Origin: CAVSEK01 sp963726975 | Lineage (GTDB): Bacteria; Actinomycetota; Actinomycetes; Mycobacteriales; SCTD01 | DNA: 64,000 bases | Assembly (NCBI GenBank): GCA_963726975.1 | Contig: CAVSEK010000004.1 | Span: 1 to 64,000, forward strand | Reading direction: 5' to 3' | Shown here: one piece after another, positions 48,818 to 57,329 of the stretch | Layout: each line of letters begins with the position of its first letter | Position numbering within the stretch: position 1 is the first letter of the stretch | Program-made: the position numbers and the translations under genes | Notes under the pieces: generated by a model | What the model was told of the DNA's origin: nothing | The model's input: the letters and a program-made list of their open reading frames with translations, nothing else | Databases searched by the model: none

Positions 48818-49735
48818 ATGCGCGCGCTGCTGGTCGTCAACCCCAAGGCCACGGCGACGACGGAGCGGGCGCGCGACGTCCTCGCCCACGCCCTCGCCAG
48901 CGAGAGCCGGCTCGAGGTGGTCGAGACCAAGGCGCGGGGGCACGCCAGCGAGCTCGCCGCCGACGCCGTCGGCGCCTTCGACGTCGTCGTCGCGCTCGGC
49001 GGGGACGGCACGGTCAACGAGGTCGTCAACGGCCTGCTCGCCGACGGTCCCCGCCCCGACGTGCCGGCGCTCGCGGTCGTGCCGGGAGGCAGCACCAACG
49101 TCTTCGCGCGGGCCCTCGGGCTCCCCGACCAGCCGGTCGACGCCACGAGCGTGCTGCTCGACGCGCTGCGCAACGAGCGCCGGCGCACGGTGGGGCTGGG
49201 CCGCGCCGACGACCGCTGGTTCACCTTCAACGCCGGGCTCGGCCTGGACGCCGACGTCGTGCGGCACGTCGACGTCGCCCGGGCGCGGGGTCGGCGCGCC
49301 ACGCCGACCCTGTACATCCGCACCGCGGTGCGCCGCTTCTTCCTGCACACCGAGCGCCGCAGACCGGCTCTCCGGCTCGAGGTCGACGGCCGCCCGCCGG
49401 TCGACCTGTCCCTGGCGCTGGTGTGCAACGCCGCGCCCTGGACCTTCCTCGGCCCGCGTCCGGTGCAGCCGTGCCCCCGCGCCTCCTTCGACGCGGGGCT
49501 GGACCTGTTCGGCCTGCGCCGCCTGGGGACCGCCCGGACGCTGTGGCACGTGCAGCAGATCCTGGCCCGCACGCCGCGCCCGCACGGCCGCGACGTCGTC
49601 GCGCTGCACGACGAGCGCCGGCTCGTGCTCACGGCCCGCACGCCCCAGCCGCTGCAGCTCGACGGCGAGGACCTCGGCGACCGCACCCGGGTCGAGCTGA
49701 CCAGCGTGCCCGGCGCCCTGCAGGTCGTCGTCTGA
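48818..49735 (+). CDS. Diacylglycerol/lipid kinase family protein
   Basis: A 305-residue lipid kinase of the DagK/YegS type. It has LLVVNPKATATTERARDVL, the nucleotide loop VVALGGDGTVNEVVNGL and VVPGGSTNVFARALGLP, then a beta-rich C-terminal domain. Known members phosphorylate diacylglycerol or related lipids; the substrate here is unknown. Confidence 0.9.
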   Translation: MRALLVVNPKATATTERARDVLAHALASESRLEVVETKARGHASELAADAVGAFDVVVALGGDGTVNEVVNGLLADGPRPDVPALAVVPGGSTNVFARALGLPDQPVDATSVLLDALRNERRRTVGLGRADDRWFTFNAGLGLDADVVRHVDVARARGRRATPTLYIRTAVRRFFLHTERRRPALRLEVDGRPPVDLSLALVCNAAPWTFLGPRPVQPCPRASFDAGLDLFGLRRLGTARTLWHVQQILARTPRPHGRDVVALHDERRLVLTARTPQPLQLDGEDLGDRTRVELTSVPGALQVVV

Positions 49736-50109
49736 GCGGACGGGCCGGGCCCTCGCGCCCTTCCCGCATCGCCGACGTGTGCCGTGACCTGCGCGTCCGG
49801 ATCCGCCTGCGCCGCGCGGTTTGCCTCACGGGGCGGCGGGGAGGGCCGCCGACGGACGTGACCAAGGCAACAGCGCCGCGCCGCGGCCGACCTCGGACTG
49901 TGCTTGCTCCGCGACGGATGAAGGTGCAACTGTGTGCGCACGACGGCCATGCACGCGGTCGGTCCGGGTGACCCCCGGCGGCCTCCTCCGTGCGTGCGCC
50001 GCTGGTCAGGCACCGTTGCGACGGTGACGCACGACCCCGGCGCACCGCCGCGCCGGGAGCAGAGCGGGGGCCCTCCCGGGCCTCCGCCCCAGACGAGGAG
50101 TTGGACCGC
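49736..50109 (+). promoter_or_regulatory. Long gene-free leader of whiB1
   Basis: This 374-bp stretch has no credible gene. It probably holds the whiB1 promoter and leader. In Mycobacterium tuberculosis whiB1 is controlled by Crp from a long upstream region. Here I see only a weak GTGCGCAC palindrome near 49934, which is not a convincing Crp site. GAGGAG precedes the ATG at 50110. Confidence 0.4.
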
Positions 50110-50361
50110 ATGGACTGGCGCCACCACGCGCTCTGCCGTGACGAGGACCCCGAGCTGTTCTTCCCCATCGGGACGGCGGGCCCGGCCGCGGTGCAGGTCG
50201 AGGAGGCCAAGGTCGTCTGCCGCCGCTGCGCGGTGCTCGGCGACTGCCTGGCGTGGGCGCTCGAGACCGGCCAGGACTCCGGCGTGTGGGGCGGGACCAG
50301 CGAGGACGAGCGACGCGCGCTCGCCCGCCGCGGTGCCCGCGTCCGGGCCACCACCGCCTGA
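50110..50361 (+). CDS. whiB1: WhiB1-type iron-sulfur transcription regulator
   Basis: An 83-residue Wbl protein that binds a 4Fe-4S cluster and the main sigma factor. The four Cys are at positions about 9, 37, 40 and 46 (ALCRDEDPELFFPIG, VVCRRCAVLGDC). GVWGGTSEDERR is the beta-turn, and a basic tail follows. The adjacent PdtaS-like kinase gene matches the whiB1-pdtaS order of Mycobacterium (Rv3219-Rv3220c), which supports the WhiB1 assignment. Confidence 0.92.
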   Translation: MDWRHHALCRDEDPELFFPIGTAGPAAVQVEEAKVVCRRCAVLGDCLAWALETGQDSGVWGGTSEDERRALARRGARVRATTA

Positions 50362-50378
50362 GCGGCAGCTCTCCGCTC

Positions 50379-50630
50379 GTGGCCGAGCGCTGGGTGCGCC
50401 CGCCCCTGGTCGGCGCGGAGCCGCTCCCGACCTGGCGGACCGTGTGGCCCTACCGCGTCGGCGTGCTGCTGCTCACCGCCCTGCTGGTGCTGCTCGCCGT
50501 CTTGGGCTACCGGGCGCTGTCCGGTGCGACGGCCCAGGACCCCGGCGTCGGCGCGCTGGGCACGGCGACCGCGCTCAGCGCTCCGGCTCCTGCGGCGCGT
50601 CCGGGACCGGAGCCGGCAGCGGCACGCTGA
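50379..50630 (+). CDS. Small single-helix membrane protein, hypothetical
   Basis: An 83-residue open frame from GTG 50379 that begins VAERWVRPPLVGAEPLP, has one membrane helix (VGVLLLTALLVLLAVLGYRAL) and ends in an Ala/Pro-rich tail. It overlaps the end of the kinase gene on the other strand by 56 bases. The codon pattern fits, but the evidence is modest. Confidence 0.5.
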   Translation: MAERWVRPPLVGAEPLPTWRTVWPYRVGVLLLTALLVLLAVLGYRALSGATAQDPGVGALGTATALSAPAPAARPGPEPAAAR

Positions 50631-52059
50631 CCCGGGCCCGGGTGCCGTGGGCGGAGCGCCGCTCGAGGGTGATCGTGCCGCGGAGCTCACCCTCGACCAG
50701 CGTGCGCACGATCTGCAGCCCCAGCCGCGTCGAGGTCCGCAGCTCGAAGCCGTCGGGCAGCCCGCGCCCGTCGTCCTCGACGCGCACCTGGAGGGCGTCC
50801 TCGCCGCGCTCGACGAGCACCTCGATCACGCCCGGGCCCGTCGGGTAGGCGTGCTCGACGGCGTTCTGGACCAGCTCTGTGAGCACCATGGCCAGCGGGG
50901 TGGCGACCTCGGCCGGCAGCTGACCCACCCGGCCGGTGCGGCGCACGACGACGTCGGCCTCCGGCGCGGCGACCTCCGCGCACATCGCGAGCACCCGGTC
51001 GGCGACGCCGTCGAAGGCCACCAGCTCGTCGAGGCCCTGCGAGAGCGTCTCGTGCACCAGAGCGATGCTGGCGACCCGGCGGACGGACTCCTGCAGCGCG
51101 GCCCGCGCGGACGGGTCGTCCAGCCGGCGGGCCTGCAGCCGCAGCAGCGCCGCCACGGTCTGCAGGTTGTTCTTCACCCGGTGGTGGATCTCGCGGATCG
51201 TCGCGTCCTTGCCCATGATCTGCCGGTCCCGGCGGCGCAGCTCGGTGACGTCGCGCACGAGCACCAGCGCTCCCCGCGGCTGCCCTCCGGGCACCAGCGG
51301 CATCGCGCGCAGCAGGACGGTGGCGCCCTGCGCCTCCACCTCGGTCTCGCGCGGCTCGCGGAAGCGCAGCGCCGCGGCGAGCGCGGCCGAGCCGCGCGGC
51401 TCGTCCAGCCCCGGGCCCGCCGACAGCCGGGCGACGGTGGACCCCAGGTGGGCACCGAGCAGGTCTCCCGCCACGCCCAGCCGGCGGCAGGCCGACAGCG
51501 CGTTGGGGCTGGCGTAGACGACGTGGCCGGTGCGGTCCAGCCGCAGGAGGCCGTCGCCCACCCGCGGGGCCGACTCCGGGTCGGTGTCCTGGCCCGGGTA
51601 CGGGAAGGTGCCCTCGGAGATCATCTGGAGCAGCTCCCCGGCGCTCGACAGGTAGGCCAGCTCCAGCTGGCTCGGGGTGCGCCCCGCGGTCAGGGTCGCG
51701 TCGCGGGACAGCACGGCGACCACGGTGGTGCCGCGGCGCACCGGCACGGTCTCCTGCCGCAGCGTGCGCGGGCCCGCCTCGCTGACCCGGGCACCCGGCG
51801 CCGCGCGCTCCAGCCGGCGCGCCGGCTCCCCCGCCAGCTCGCTGCCGACCACGTCCTCGGGGTAGGCGGTGGCGCTCGTGGTCGGCCGCATGTGGGCCAC
51901 GGCCAGCCAGGTCTGCTCGCGGGTGCGGACCCACAGCACCAGGTCGGCGAAGCTCAGGTCGCTGATGAGCTGCCACTCGCCGACCAGCCGGTGCAGCTGG
52001 TCGACGTCCGCGCGGGCGAGCGCCGTCCGGCCGTGCAGCAGGTCGGCGAGGGTCGACAC
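50575..52059 (-). CDS. pdtaS: PdtaS-like sensor histidine kinase
   Basis: Cytosolic sensor kinase of 494 residues: an N-terminal GAF-type domain (about 1-140), a PAS domain (about 165-285), then a HisKA_2 dimerisation helix with the phospho-His in IREIHHRVKNNLQTVAALLRL, and an HATPase domain with LTELVQNAVEHAYP and VEDDGRGLPDGF. In mycobacteria PdtaS phosphorylates PdtaR, an RNA-binding ANTAR regulator. No pdtaR is in this window, and the lone receiver at 27.5 kb lacks an ANTAR domain. The start GTG 52059 has a TAGTCT box six bases before it. Confidence 0.88.
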   Translation of the reverse strand: MSTLADLLHGRTALARADVDQLHRLVGEWQLISDLSFADLVLWVRTREQTWLAVAHMRPTTSATAYPEDVVGSELAGEPARRLERAAPGARVSEAGPRTLRQETVPVRRGTTVVAVLSRDATLTAGRTPSQLELAYLSSAGELLQMISEGTFPYPGQDTDPESAPRVGDGLLRLDRTGHVVYASPNALSACRRLGVAGDLLGAHLGSTVARLSAGPGLDEPRGSAALAAALRFREPRETEVEAQGATVLLRAMPLVPGGQPRGALVLVRDVTELRRRDRQIMGKDATIREIHHRVKNNLQTVAALLRLQARRLDDPSARAALQESVRRVASIALVHETLSQGLDELVAFDGVADRVLAMCAEVAAPEADVVVRRTGRVGQLPAEVATPLAMVLTELVQNAVEHAYPTGPGVIEVLVERGEDALQVRVEDDGRGLPDGFELRTSTRLGLQIVRTLVEGELRGTITLERRSAHGTRARVSVPLPAPVPDAPQEPER

Positions 52060-52096
52060 GCCGCCAGACTAGGAGCGCCCCGGCGGCCCCGGTCGC

Positions 52097-52432
52097 TCAG
52101 GCGGCGAGCGCGGTGAGGCTCTCGAGCCGGCGCTCGAGCCAGGTGAGCCCGTCCTCGTCCCACCGAGCGGTGCGCCAGCCGTCCAGCAGCGCGTCGACGA
52201 CCCGCTCCTCGGGCAGCACGGCCAGCAGCCGCACCTCCGAGCAGGTGCCGACGAGGCTGTCGTTGCGGCAGACGTAGAGCTCGCCGGTGTCGCGCAGCCA
52301 CGCCAGGTGCCACGTGTCGACCGAGCCGGCGCGGTGCCAGGTGGAGCCCAGGTCGACCTCGTCGCTGCTGCGGCGCCGGCGGTCCTCGGACAGGAAGGCG
52401 TGCTCGTCGGTCCAGCTCTGCAGGGCGTGCAC
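52097..52432 (-). CDS. Hypothetical protein, 111 residues
   Basis: A small acidic soluble protein with no motif I recognise (WTDEHAFLSEDRRRR, TWHLAWLRDTGELYVC, WLERRLESL at the end). The start is GTG 52432, supported by GAGGAGG six bases upstream. It is followed by the PdtaS-like gene on the same strand. Tryptophan-rich and probably a small folded domain. Confidence 0.65.
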   Translation of the reverse strand: MHALQSWTDEHAFLSEDRRRRSSDEVDLGSTWHRAGSVDTWHLAWLRDTGELYVCRNDSLVGTCSEVRLLAVLPEERVVDALLDGWRTARWDEDGLTWLERRLESLTALAA

Positions 52433-52504
52433 GGCGGCCTCCTCGAGGTGCGGGTGGACCCTCAGCCTTCCCCGCCCCGCCGCTCCTGCCCATGACGGAC
52501 CGGT

Positions 52505-52522
52505 GAACGTCCGGAGACGTTC
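52505..52522 (+). promoter_or_regulatory. Perfect inverted repeat upstream of bioB, candidate operator
   Basis: GAACGT-N6-ACGTTC, centred about 70 bases before the bioB start and about 60 bases before its putative -10 box. The symmetry fits a dimeric repressor. Biotin genes in other actinobacteria are controlled by BioQ, which binds a GAAC/GTTC type palindrome. Confidence 0.45.
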
Positions 52523-52571
52523 CCGCCTGTCCAGGGCCCCCGGGCCTGCGGGGCGGCGCGACGGCGGCTGG

Positions 52572-52577
52572 CAGACT
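52572..52577 (+). promoter_or_regulatory. -10-like box of bioB, leaderless type
   Basis: CAGACT six bases before the GTG start of bioB. Confidence 0.45.
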
Positions 52578-52583
52578 GCGCGG

Positions 52584-53618
52584 GTGACCGAGCTGATGAC
52601 CCCGCCCGACGCGCCCACCACCTCCCCCGCCGCGCTGCTCGCCGCGGTCCGCGAGCAGGTCCTCGAGCAGGGCACGGGCCTCGACGAGGCTCAGGCCCTG
52701 GCCTGCCTGCGCCTGCCCGAGGAGCACCTGCCGGCGCTGCTGCAGCTGGCCCACGAGGTCCGCGAGCGGTGGTGCGGCCCCGAGGTCGAGGTCGAGGGCA
52801 TCATCAGCCTCAAGACCGGCGGCTGCCCCGAGGACTGCCACTTCTGCAGCCAGTCCGGCCTGTTCACCTCCCCCGTGCGGGCGGCCTGGCTCGACGTGCC
52901 GTCGCTGGTGAAGGCCGCCGTCGAGACCCGGGCCACCGGGGCCACCGAGTTCTGCATCGTCGCGGCCGTGCGCGGACCGGACGCCCGGCTCATGCGGCAG
53001 GTCGCCGAGGGCGTCGCCGCGATCCGCGAGGCCGTCGACATCCAGATCGCCTGCTCGCTGGGGATGCTCACCCAGGAGCAGGTGGACGAGCTCGCCGCGC
53101 TCGGGGTGCACCGCTACAACCACAACCTGGAGACGGCGCGCTCGTACTTCCCGCAGGTGGTCACGACGCACACCTGGGAGGAGCGGGCGACGACGCTGCA
53201 GATGGTGCGCGACGCCGGCATGGAGGTCTGCTGCGGCGGCATCCTCGGCATGGGCGAGACGCTCGAGCAGCGGGCGGAGTTCACCGCGCAGCTGGCGGCG
53301 CTCGAGCCGGACGAGGTGCCGCTGAACTTCCTCAACCCGCGGCCGGGCACGCCCTTCGGCGACCGCCCGGTCCTGTCGGCCGCCGAGGCGCTGCAGGCCG
53401 TCGCGGTGTTCCGCCTGGCGCTGCCGCGCACGGTCCTGCGCTACGCCGGCGGCCGCGAGATCACGCTCGGCGACCTGGCGCGCGACGGGATGCTCGGCGG
53501 GATCAACGCCGTCATCGTCGGCAACTACCTGACCACCCTCGGCCGCCCGGCCACGGAGGACCTGGACATGCTCGCCGACCTGAAGATGCCGCTCAAGGCC
53601 CTGTCCTCGACCCTGTAG
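52584..53618 (+). CDS. bioB: Biotin synthase
   Basis: Radical SAM enzyme that inserts sulfur into dethiobiotin. The 344-residue protein has the radical SAM triad in GGCPEDCHFCSQSG and the Cys of the auxiliary cluster in TEFCIVAAV, IACSLGM and EVCCGGILGMGE, with RYAGGRE near the Arg ligand. The start GTG 52584 is probably leaderless. No bioA, bioD or bioF is in the window. A likely auxiliary protein gene (bsaP) lies at 57.8 kb. Confidence 0.95.
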   Translation: MTELMTPPDAPTTSPAALLAAVREQVLEQGTGLDEAQALACLRLPEEHLPALLQLAHEVRERWCGPEVEVEGIISLKTGGCPEDCHFCSQSGLFTSPVRAAWLDVPSLVKAAVETRATGATEFCIVAAVRGPDARLMRQVAEGVAAIREAVDIQIACSLGMLTQEQVDELAALGVHRYNHNLETARSYFPQVVTTHTWEERATTLQMVRDAGMEVCCGGILGMGETLEQRAEFTAQLAALEPDEVPLNFLNPRPGTPFGDRPVLSAAEALQAVAVFRLALPRTVLRYAGGREITLGDLARDGMLGGINAVIVGNYLTTLGRPATEDLDMLADLKMPLKALSSTL

Positions 53619-53620
53619 CG

Positions 53621-54175
53621 GTGCGCTGCTTCGGGGAGGGCGACCCGCTCTACGAGGCCTACCACGACACCGAGTGGGGGCGGCCGCAGCTGTCGGAGCA
53701 GCAGCTGTTCGAGAAGGTCTGCCTGGAGGGCTTCCAGGCCGGCCTGTCGTGGATCACGGTGCTGCGCAAGCGGGCCGCCCTGCGGGAGGCCTTCGGCGGC
53801 TTCGACCCGGCGCACGTCGTGCACCTCGACGTCGAGCCGCTGCTCGCGGACGCCCGGCTCATCCGCAGCGGTCCGAAGCTGCGGGCCTGCGTGACGAACG
53901 CCCGCGCCGTCCTCGCCCTCGGCGGCACGCTGCCGGACCTGGTGCGCGAGCACGCCGAGCCGCACCGCGCCGCGCCGCGAAGCTGGTCCGACGTGCCCGC
54001 CAGCACCCCGGCGAGCGCGGCCCTGGCGCGCACGCTCAAGCGGGCCGGCTTCACCTTCGTCGGGCCCGTGACGGTCTACTCGCTGCTCCAGGCCTGCGGC
54101 CTCGTCGACGACCACCTCGCCGCGTGTCCCGTGCGCGGGCAGGTCGAGGCCGAGCGGGCCGCGGCCCTGGCGTGA
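53621..54175 (+). CDS. tag: DNA-3-methyladenine glycosylase I
   Basis: Removes 3-methyladenine from alkylated DNA. The 184-residue protein has YEAYHDTEWGRP, the substrate pocket EGFQAGLSWITVLRKR, and the C-terminal zinc snap DDHLAACPVR with the Cys near the N-terminus (VRCF). The start GTG 53621 follows the bioB stop by two bases, so the two are co-transcribed. Confidence 0.93.
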   Translation: MRCFGEGDPLYEAYHDTEWGRPQLSEQQLFEKVCLEGFQAGLSWITVLRKRAALREAFGGFDPAHVVHLDVEPLLADARLIRSGPKLRACVTNARAVLALGGTLPDLVREHAEPHRAAPRSWSDVPASTPASAALARTLKRAGFTFVGPVTVYSLLQACGLVDDHLAACPVRGQVEAERAAALA

Positions 54176-54179
54176 CGGC

Positions 54180-54212
54180 GTGCTGACGGGATGCTGACGG
54201 GATGCTGACGGC
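54180..54212 (+). repeat. Three 11-bp tandem repeats at a translation start
   Basis: RTGCTGACGGG occurs three times in a row (54180, 54191, 54202), each beginning with a possible start codon and each in a different frame. Confidence 0.8.
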
Positions 54213-54915
54213 GGCGGTGCTGCTGGCCGTCCTGGCCGGCACGCTCGCCCAGTCGGTGAGCGGCCTGGGCTTCTCCCTGGTCAGCGGGCCGCTGCTCGTC
54301 GCGGCCCTCGGGGCGTACGACGGGGTGCGGCTGTCGGTCGCGCTGTCGATCGTCCTCAACGTCGTGCTGCTCGCCCGGCTGCACCGCGACGTCGACCGGC
54401 GCCGCGCGCTGCAGCTGCTCCTGCCGGCCGCGCTGGCGACCCCGGGGCTCGCCCGGCTGGCCCGCGGGCTGCCCGAGCGCCCGGCCGCGCTGCTGGCGGG
54501 CCTGGTCGTGCTGCTCGGCACCGTCCTCGTCGCGAGCGGGCTGCGCTGGCGGGCGGCCCGGGGCACGGCCGGGGCGATCGCGGTGTCGCTGCTCGCCGCC
54601 GTGACGACGGTGCTCGCCGCGGTGGGCGGCCCGCCGCTGGTCCTGTGGGGCGCGAACGCCGACTGGGCCCCCGCCCGGCAGCGGGCCAGCCTGCAGGCGG
54701 TCTTCCTCGGCCTGAACCTCGTCGCCCTGCCCTCGCTGGGCCTGCCCCGGGTGTCTCCCGGCCTGCTCGCCGGGATGCTCGCGGCGCTCGCCGCCGGCGC
54801 CCTGCTCGGTGTCCCGCTCGGCCGCCGGGTGGGCCACGACGCGGCCCGGCGCGCGACCCTGGTGCTGGCCGGCGCGGGCGGGACCGCGGTGCTCGTCGGC
54901 GCCCTGCTCGGTTGA
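54202..54915 (+). CDS. TauE/SafE-type sulfite exporter family permease
   Basis: A 237-residue membrane protein with seven to eight helices and two half-repeats (AQSVSGLGFSLVSGPLLVAALG and TVLAAVGGPPLVLWGANA). Family members export sulfite or organosulfonates; the substrate here is unknown. The in-frame start is the third of three repeated start-like sites (ATG 54202). Confidence 0.82.
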   Translation: MLTAAVLLAVLAGTLAQSVSGLGFSLVSGPLLVAALGAYDGVRLSVALSIVLNVVLLARLHRDVDRRRALQLLLPAALATPGLARLARGLPERPAALLAGLVVLLGTVLVASGLRWRAARGTAGAIAVSLLAAVTTVLAAVGGPPLVLWGANADWAPARQRASLQAVFLGLNLVALPSLGLPRVSPGLLAGMLAALAAGALLGVPLGRRVGHDAARRATLVLAGAGGTAVLVGALLG

Positions 54916-55052
54916 GCGCCCCGCCGGGTGCAGGTGCGCCCGCAGGCGCGTAGCGCCACCGCGCAACGTCCGGCCGACCGGTGCGCGCAGCCGCAACCCG
55001 CCCGACGCCACCACGTGCCCTGGGGAGCCGCACCCGCGGACGGCGGTGCAGG

Positions 55053-55913
55053 TCAGGCCGCCCGGCGCGCCCGCACCTGGTCCAGCGCCGAGAGCAGTGC
55101 CGCGACGAACTCCCGTGGCGACACCGAGCAGGCGTCGTGGTCCGCCTGGACCTCGTGCGGCACGACGCCGAGGGCCTGCGCGAGCTGGTGCTGCTTGCGC
55201 GGCGGCACCAGCCGGTCCTTCGCGGTCAGCACCACCGCTGCGGGCTGGGGCAGGTCGCCGACCCACCCGCTGCTGTCGAAGCGGCCCAGCTCGCGCCCGG
55301 CCTCGGCGAGGTCGCGGGCACTGCCGCGCGACAGCTCCGAGGCGACCCAGCTGCGGTACTGCGCGTCGGCGCCCTGCACCCGCACGACGGCTCGCCACAG
55401 CCCGAGCGGGAAGGCGCCGAGCAGCACCCGGAGCCCGCCCATGGTGTGCCAGACGGCCTTCTGCCACGGGTCGTCCCAGGCCAGGGCCGTCGCGCACAGC
55501 ACGATGCCGGCGACCCGCTCGGGGTGCCGCCGGGCCAGCAGCTGCGTCACCGGTCCGCCCATCGAGTAGCCGGCGACGAGCGCGCGGTCGACGTCGAGCA
55601 CCTCCAGCAGGCCGGCGAGGTCGTCGGCGCACTCCGCCAGCCGGAAGGGCTCGGCGCTGCGCAACCCGCGCCCGTGCCCGCGCAGGTCCGCCGCGAGCAC
55701 GCGGTAGCCCGCGACCGCCAGCGGGGCGTAGGTCCTCAGCCAGTTGAGGTCGCTGCCGAACATCCAGCCGTGCACGAGGAGCACCACCGGGCCGGGCCCG
55801 CCGCTGTCGCGGACGAAGAGCTCGCCGCGTCCGGGCACGACCACCGTCCGGCCCGGCGGCAGGACCGTCGGCGGGACGGGGGCGAGCGGGCGGCGTCGAC
55901 GGCGTCCGGGCAC
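55053..55913 (-). CDS. Alpha/beta-fold hydrolase
   Basis: A 286-residue cytosolic hydrolase. It has LLVHGWMFGSDLNW (oxyanion region), the nucleophile elbow VAGYSMGGPVTQLLA, the acid in VLTAKDRLVPP and the base in VQADHDACSVSP. The start GTG 55913 follows GAGGAG. It is downstream of the DUF1348 gene on the same strand, probably in one operon. Substrate unknown. Confidence 0.88.
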   Translation of the reverse strand: MPGRRRRRPLAPVPPTVLPPGRTVVVPGRGELFVRDSGGPGPVVLLVHGWMFGSDLNWLRTYAPLAVAGYRVLAADLRGHGRGLRSAEPFRLAECADDLAGLLEVLDVDRALVAGYSMGGPVTQLLARRHPERVAGIVLCATALAWDDPWQKAVWHTMGGLRVLLGAFPLGLWRAVVRVQGADAQYRSWVASELSRGSARDLAEAGRELGRFDSSGWVGDLPQPAAVVLTAKDRLVPPRKQHQLAQALGVVPHEVQADHDACSVSPREFVAALLSALDQVRARRAA

Positions 55914-55939
55914 GGCTCTCCTCGGGGCGGGCGGCACGG

Positions 55940-56395
55940 CTACTGCAGCGGCAGCGGGGCGCCCCGCTCGGCCTCGGGCCGCGGGCCGGAGATCCGGCGG
56001 TCGGCCTCGTCGATGGCGACGTCGTCGATGCTCGCCTCGCGGCGGCGCATGTACCCCTCGGCGTCGAACTCCCAGTCCTCGTTGCCGTAGGAGCGCCACC
56101 ACTGCCCGTCGGCGTCGTGCCACTCGTACTGGAAGCGCACCGCGATCCGGTCCGCCGAGAAGCACCACAGGTCCTTGCGCAGCGCGTAGTCGAGCTCGCG
56201 CTCCCACTTGCGCACCAGGAAGGCCCGCACCTGCTCCCGGCCGGTGAGGAACTCCGAGCGGTTGCGCCAGACGGTGTCGACCGAGTACGCCGCGGCGACC
56301 CGGTCGGGGTCGCGGGTGTTCCAGGCGTCCTCGGCGGCCTGCACCTTCTGGCGCGCGGCCGTCTCGTCGAAGGGCGGGACGGGAGGTCGGGTCAC
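55940..56395 (-). CDS. DUF1348 / NTF2-like protein
   Basis: A 151-residue protein of the nuclear-transport-factor-2-like fold. It has AEDAWNTRDPDRVAAAYSVDTVWRNR split by motif, LWCFSADRIAVRFQYEWHD, and SYGNEDWEFDAEGYMRRREASIDD. These folds bind small molecules; the function is unknown. The start GTG 56395 is 35 bases after the YihY gene. Confidence 0.82.
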   Translation of the reverse strand: MTRPPVPPFDETAARQKVQAAEDAWNTRDPDRVAAAYSVDTVWRNRSEFLTGREQVRAFLVRKWERELDYALRKDLWCFSADRIAVRFQYEWHDADGQWWRSYGNEDWEFDAEGYMRRREASIDDVAIDEADRRISGPRPEAERGAPLPLQ

Positions 56396-56430
56396 GCGGG
56401 CTCCTCGGTCGTGGGCGGCGGCCCAGCGTG

Positions 56431-57324
56431 TCAGGCCGCGCGCGCGTCGGTGTCCATGGGTCGGACCGTCTGCTCCTCGCAGACCGGTCCGAGCGGGTGC
56501 CCCTCGCGGGCGGCCAGGCGCAGGGTCGTGACGTAGCCGACGAGCACCACCGCGTGCAGCAGGTAGAGCCACAGCAGGCTGGTCGCCACCGCCGCGACGG
56601 GCACGGACCCGCCGTACGCGTGCTCCAGCGGGATCCGGATGCCCAGGAAGAGCACCCACCCCAGCGAGGTGCCCGACAGCATCGACCCCGTGCCGAAGGC
56701 GCCCCACAGCAGCGCGCGGAGCCCGGGGCGCTCCGGGGCGATGGCCCGGTAGGCGAACAGCAGGCACACGCTGATGGCGACCCAGCCGGCGAGGAAGGCC
56801 AGGTAGATGCCGAGCAGCCGGGCGCCGAGCCCGTCGCCGAGCGCGCGGGTGAGCCCGCTGGTCGTGGCGAGGCCGAAGAGCAGCAGCACCGGCGACAGCG
56901 CGACGATGCCGACGCTGGACAGCCGCCCGCGCAGCGAGCGCCGGCCGCGGTCGCCGCGCACCGAGAGCCGGTCGAAGGCGCGCACGAGCCCCTCGCCGTA
57001 GAGGCTGGCCGGCACCAGCGCCGCCAGCGCGCTCCCCCAGGTCAGCCGCCCGCCGGCCTCCGCCAGCGCGGTGGCGGTGCTCTCGGCGCCCAGGTTGCGC
57101 GGCAGGCGCATCACCAGACCCCGGGCCAGCTCCTGCACGGTGTCCTGCCCGACGACCAGCCCCGCGAGGTACACCGACAGGAGCAGCAGCGGCACGATGC
57201 CGATGGCGGCGTAGAAGGTGACGCCGGCGGAGTAGAGCGCGAGGTCGTGGCCGCGGGAGCTGCGCACGACGTCGCGGGCCAGACCGCCCAGGCCCGCCGG
57301 GTCGGTGCGGGGTCGGGTAGACAC
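56431..57324 (-). CDS. YihY/BrkB family membrane protein
   Basis: A 297-residue inner-membrane protein with six helices. The family pattern DLALYSAGVTFYAAIGIVPLLLL is at the N-terminus, and SLLWLYLLHAVVLVGYV near the end. The cytoplasmic C-tail is short. The start is GTG 57324. Its -10-like box TAGGCA (57331-57336, minus strand) lies inside the first codons of the divergent acetyltransferase. Confidence 0.87.
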   Translation of the reverse strand: MSTRPRTDPAGLGGLARDVVRSSRGHDLALYSAGVTFYAAIGIVPLLLLSVYLAGLVVGQDTVQELARGLVMRLPRNLGAESTATALAEAGGRLTWGSALAALVPASLYGEGLVRAFDRLSVRGDRGRRSLRGRLSSVGIVALSPVLLLFGLATTSGLTRALGDGLGARLLGIYLAFLAGWVAISVCLLFAYRAIAPERPGLRALLWGAFGTGSMLSGTSLGWVLFLGIRIPLEHAYGGSVPVAAVATSLLWLYLLHAVVLVGYVTTLRLAAREGHPLGPVCEEQTVRPMDTDARAA

Positions 57325-57329
57325 GTGCG

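Noticed and set aside
49934..49975. Crp site upstream of whiB1
   Set aside because: Only an eight-base GTGCGCAC palindrome was seen; the two TGTGA/TCACA half-sites with proper spacing are missing.
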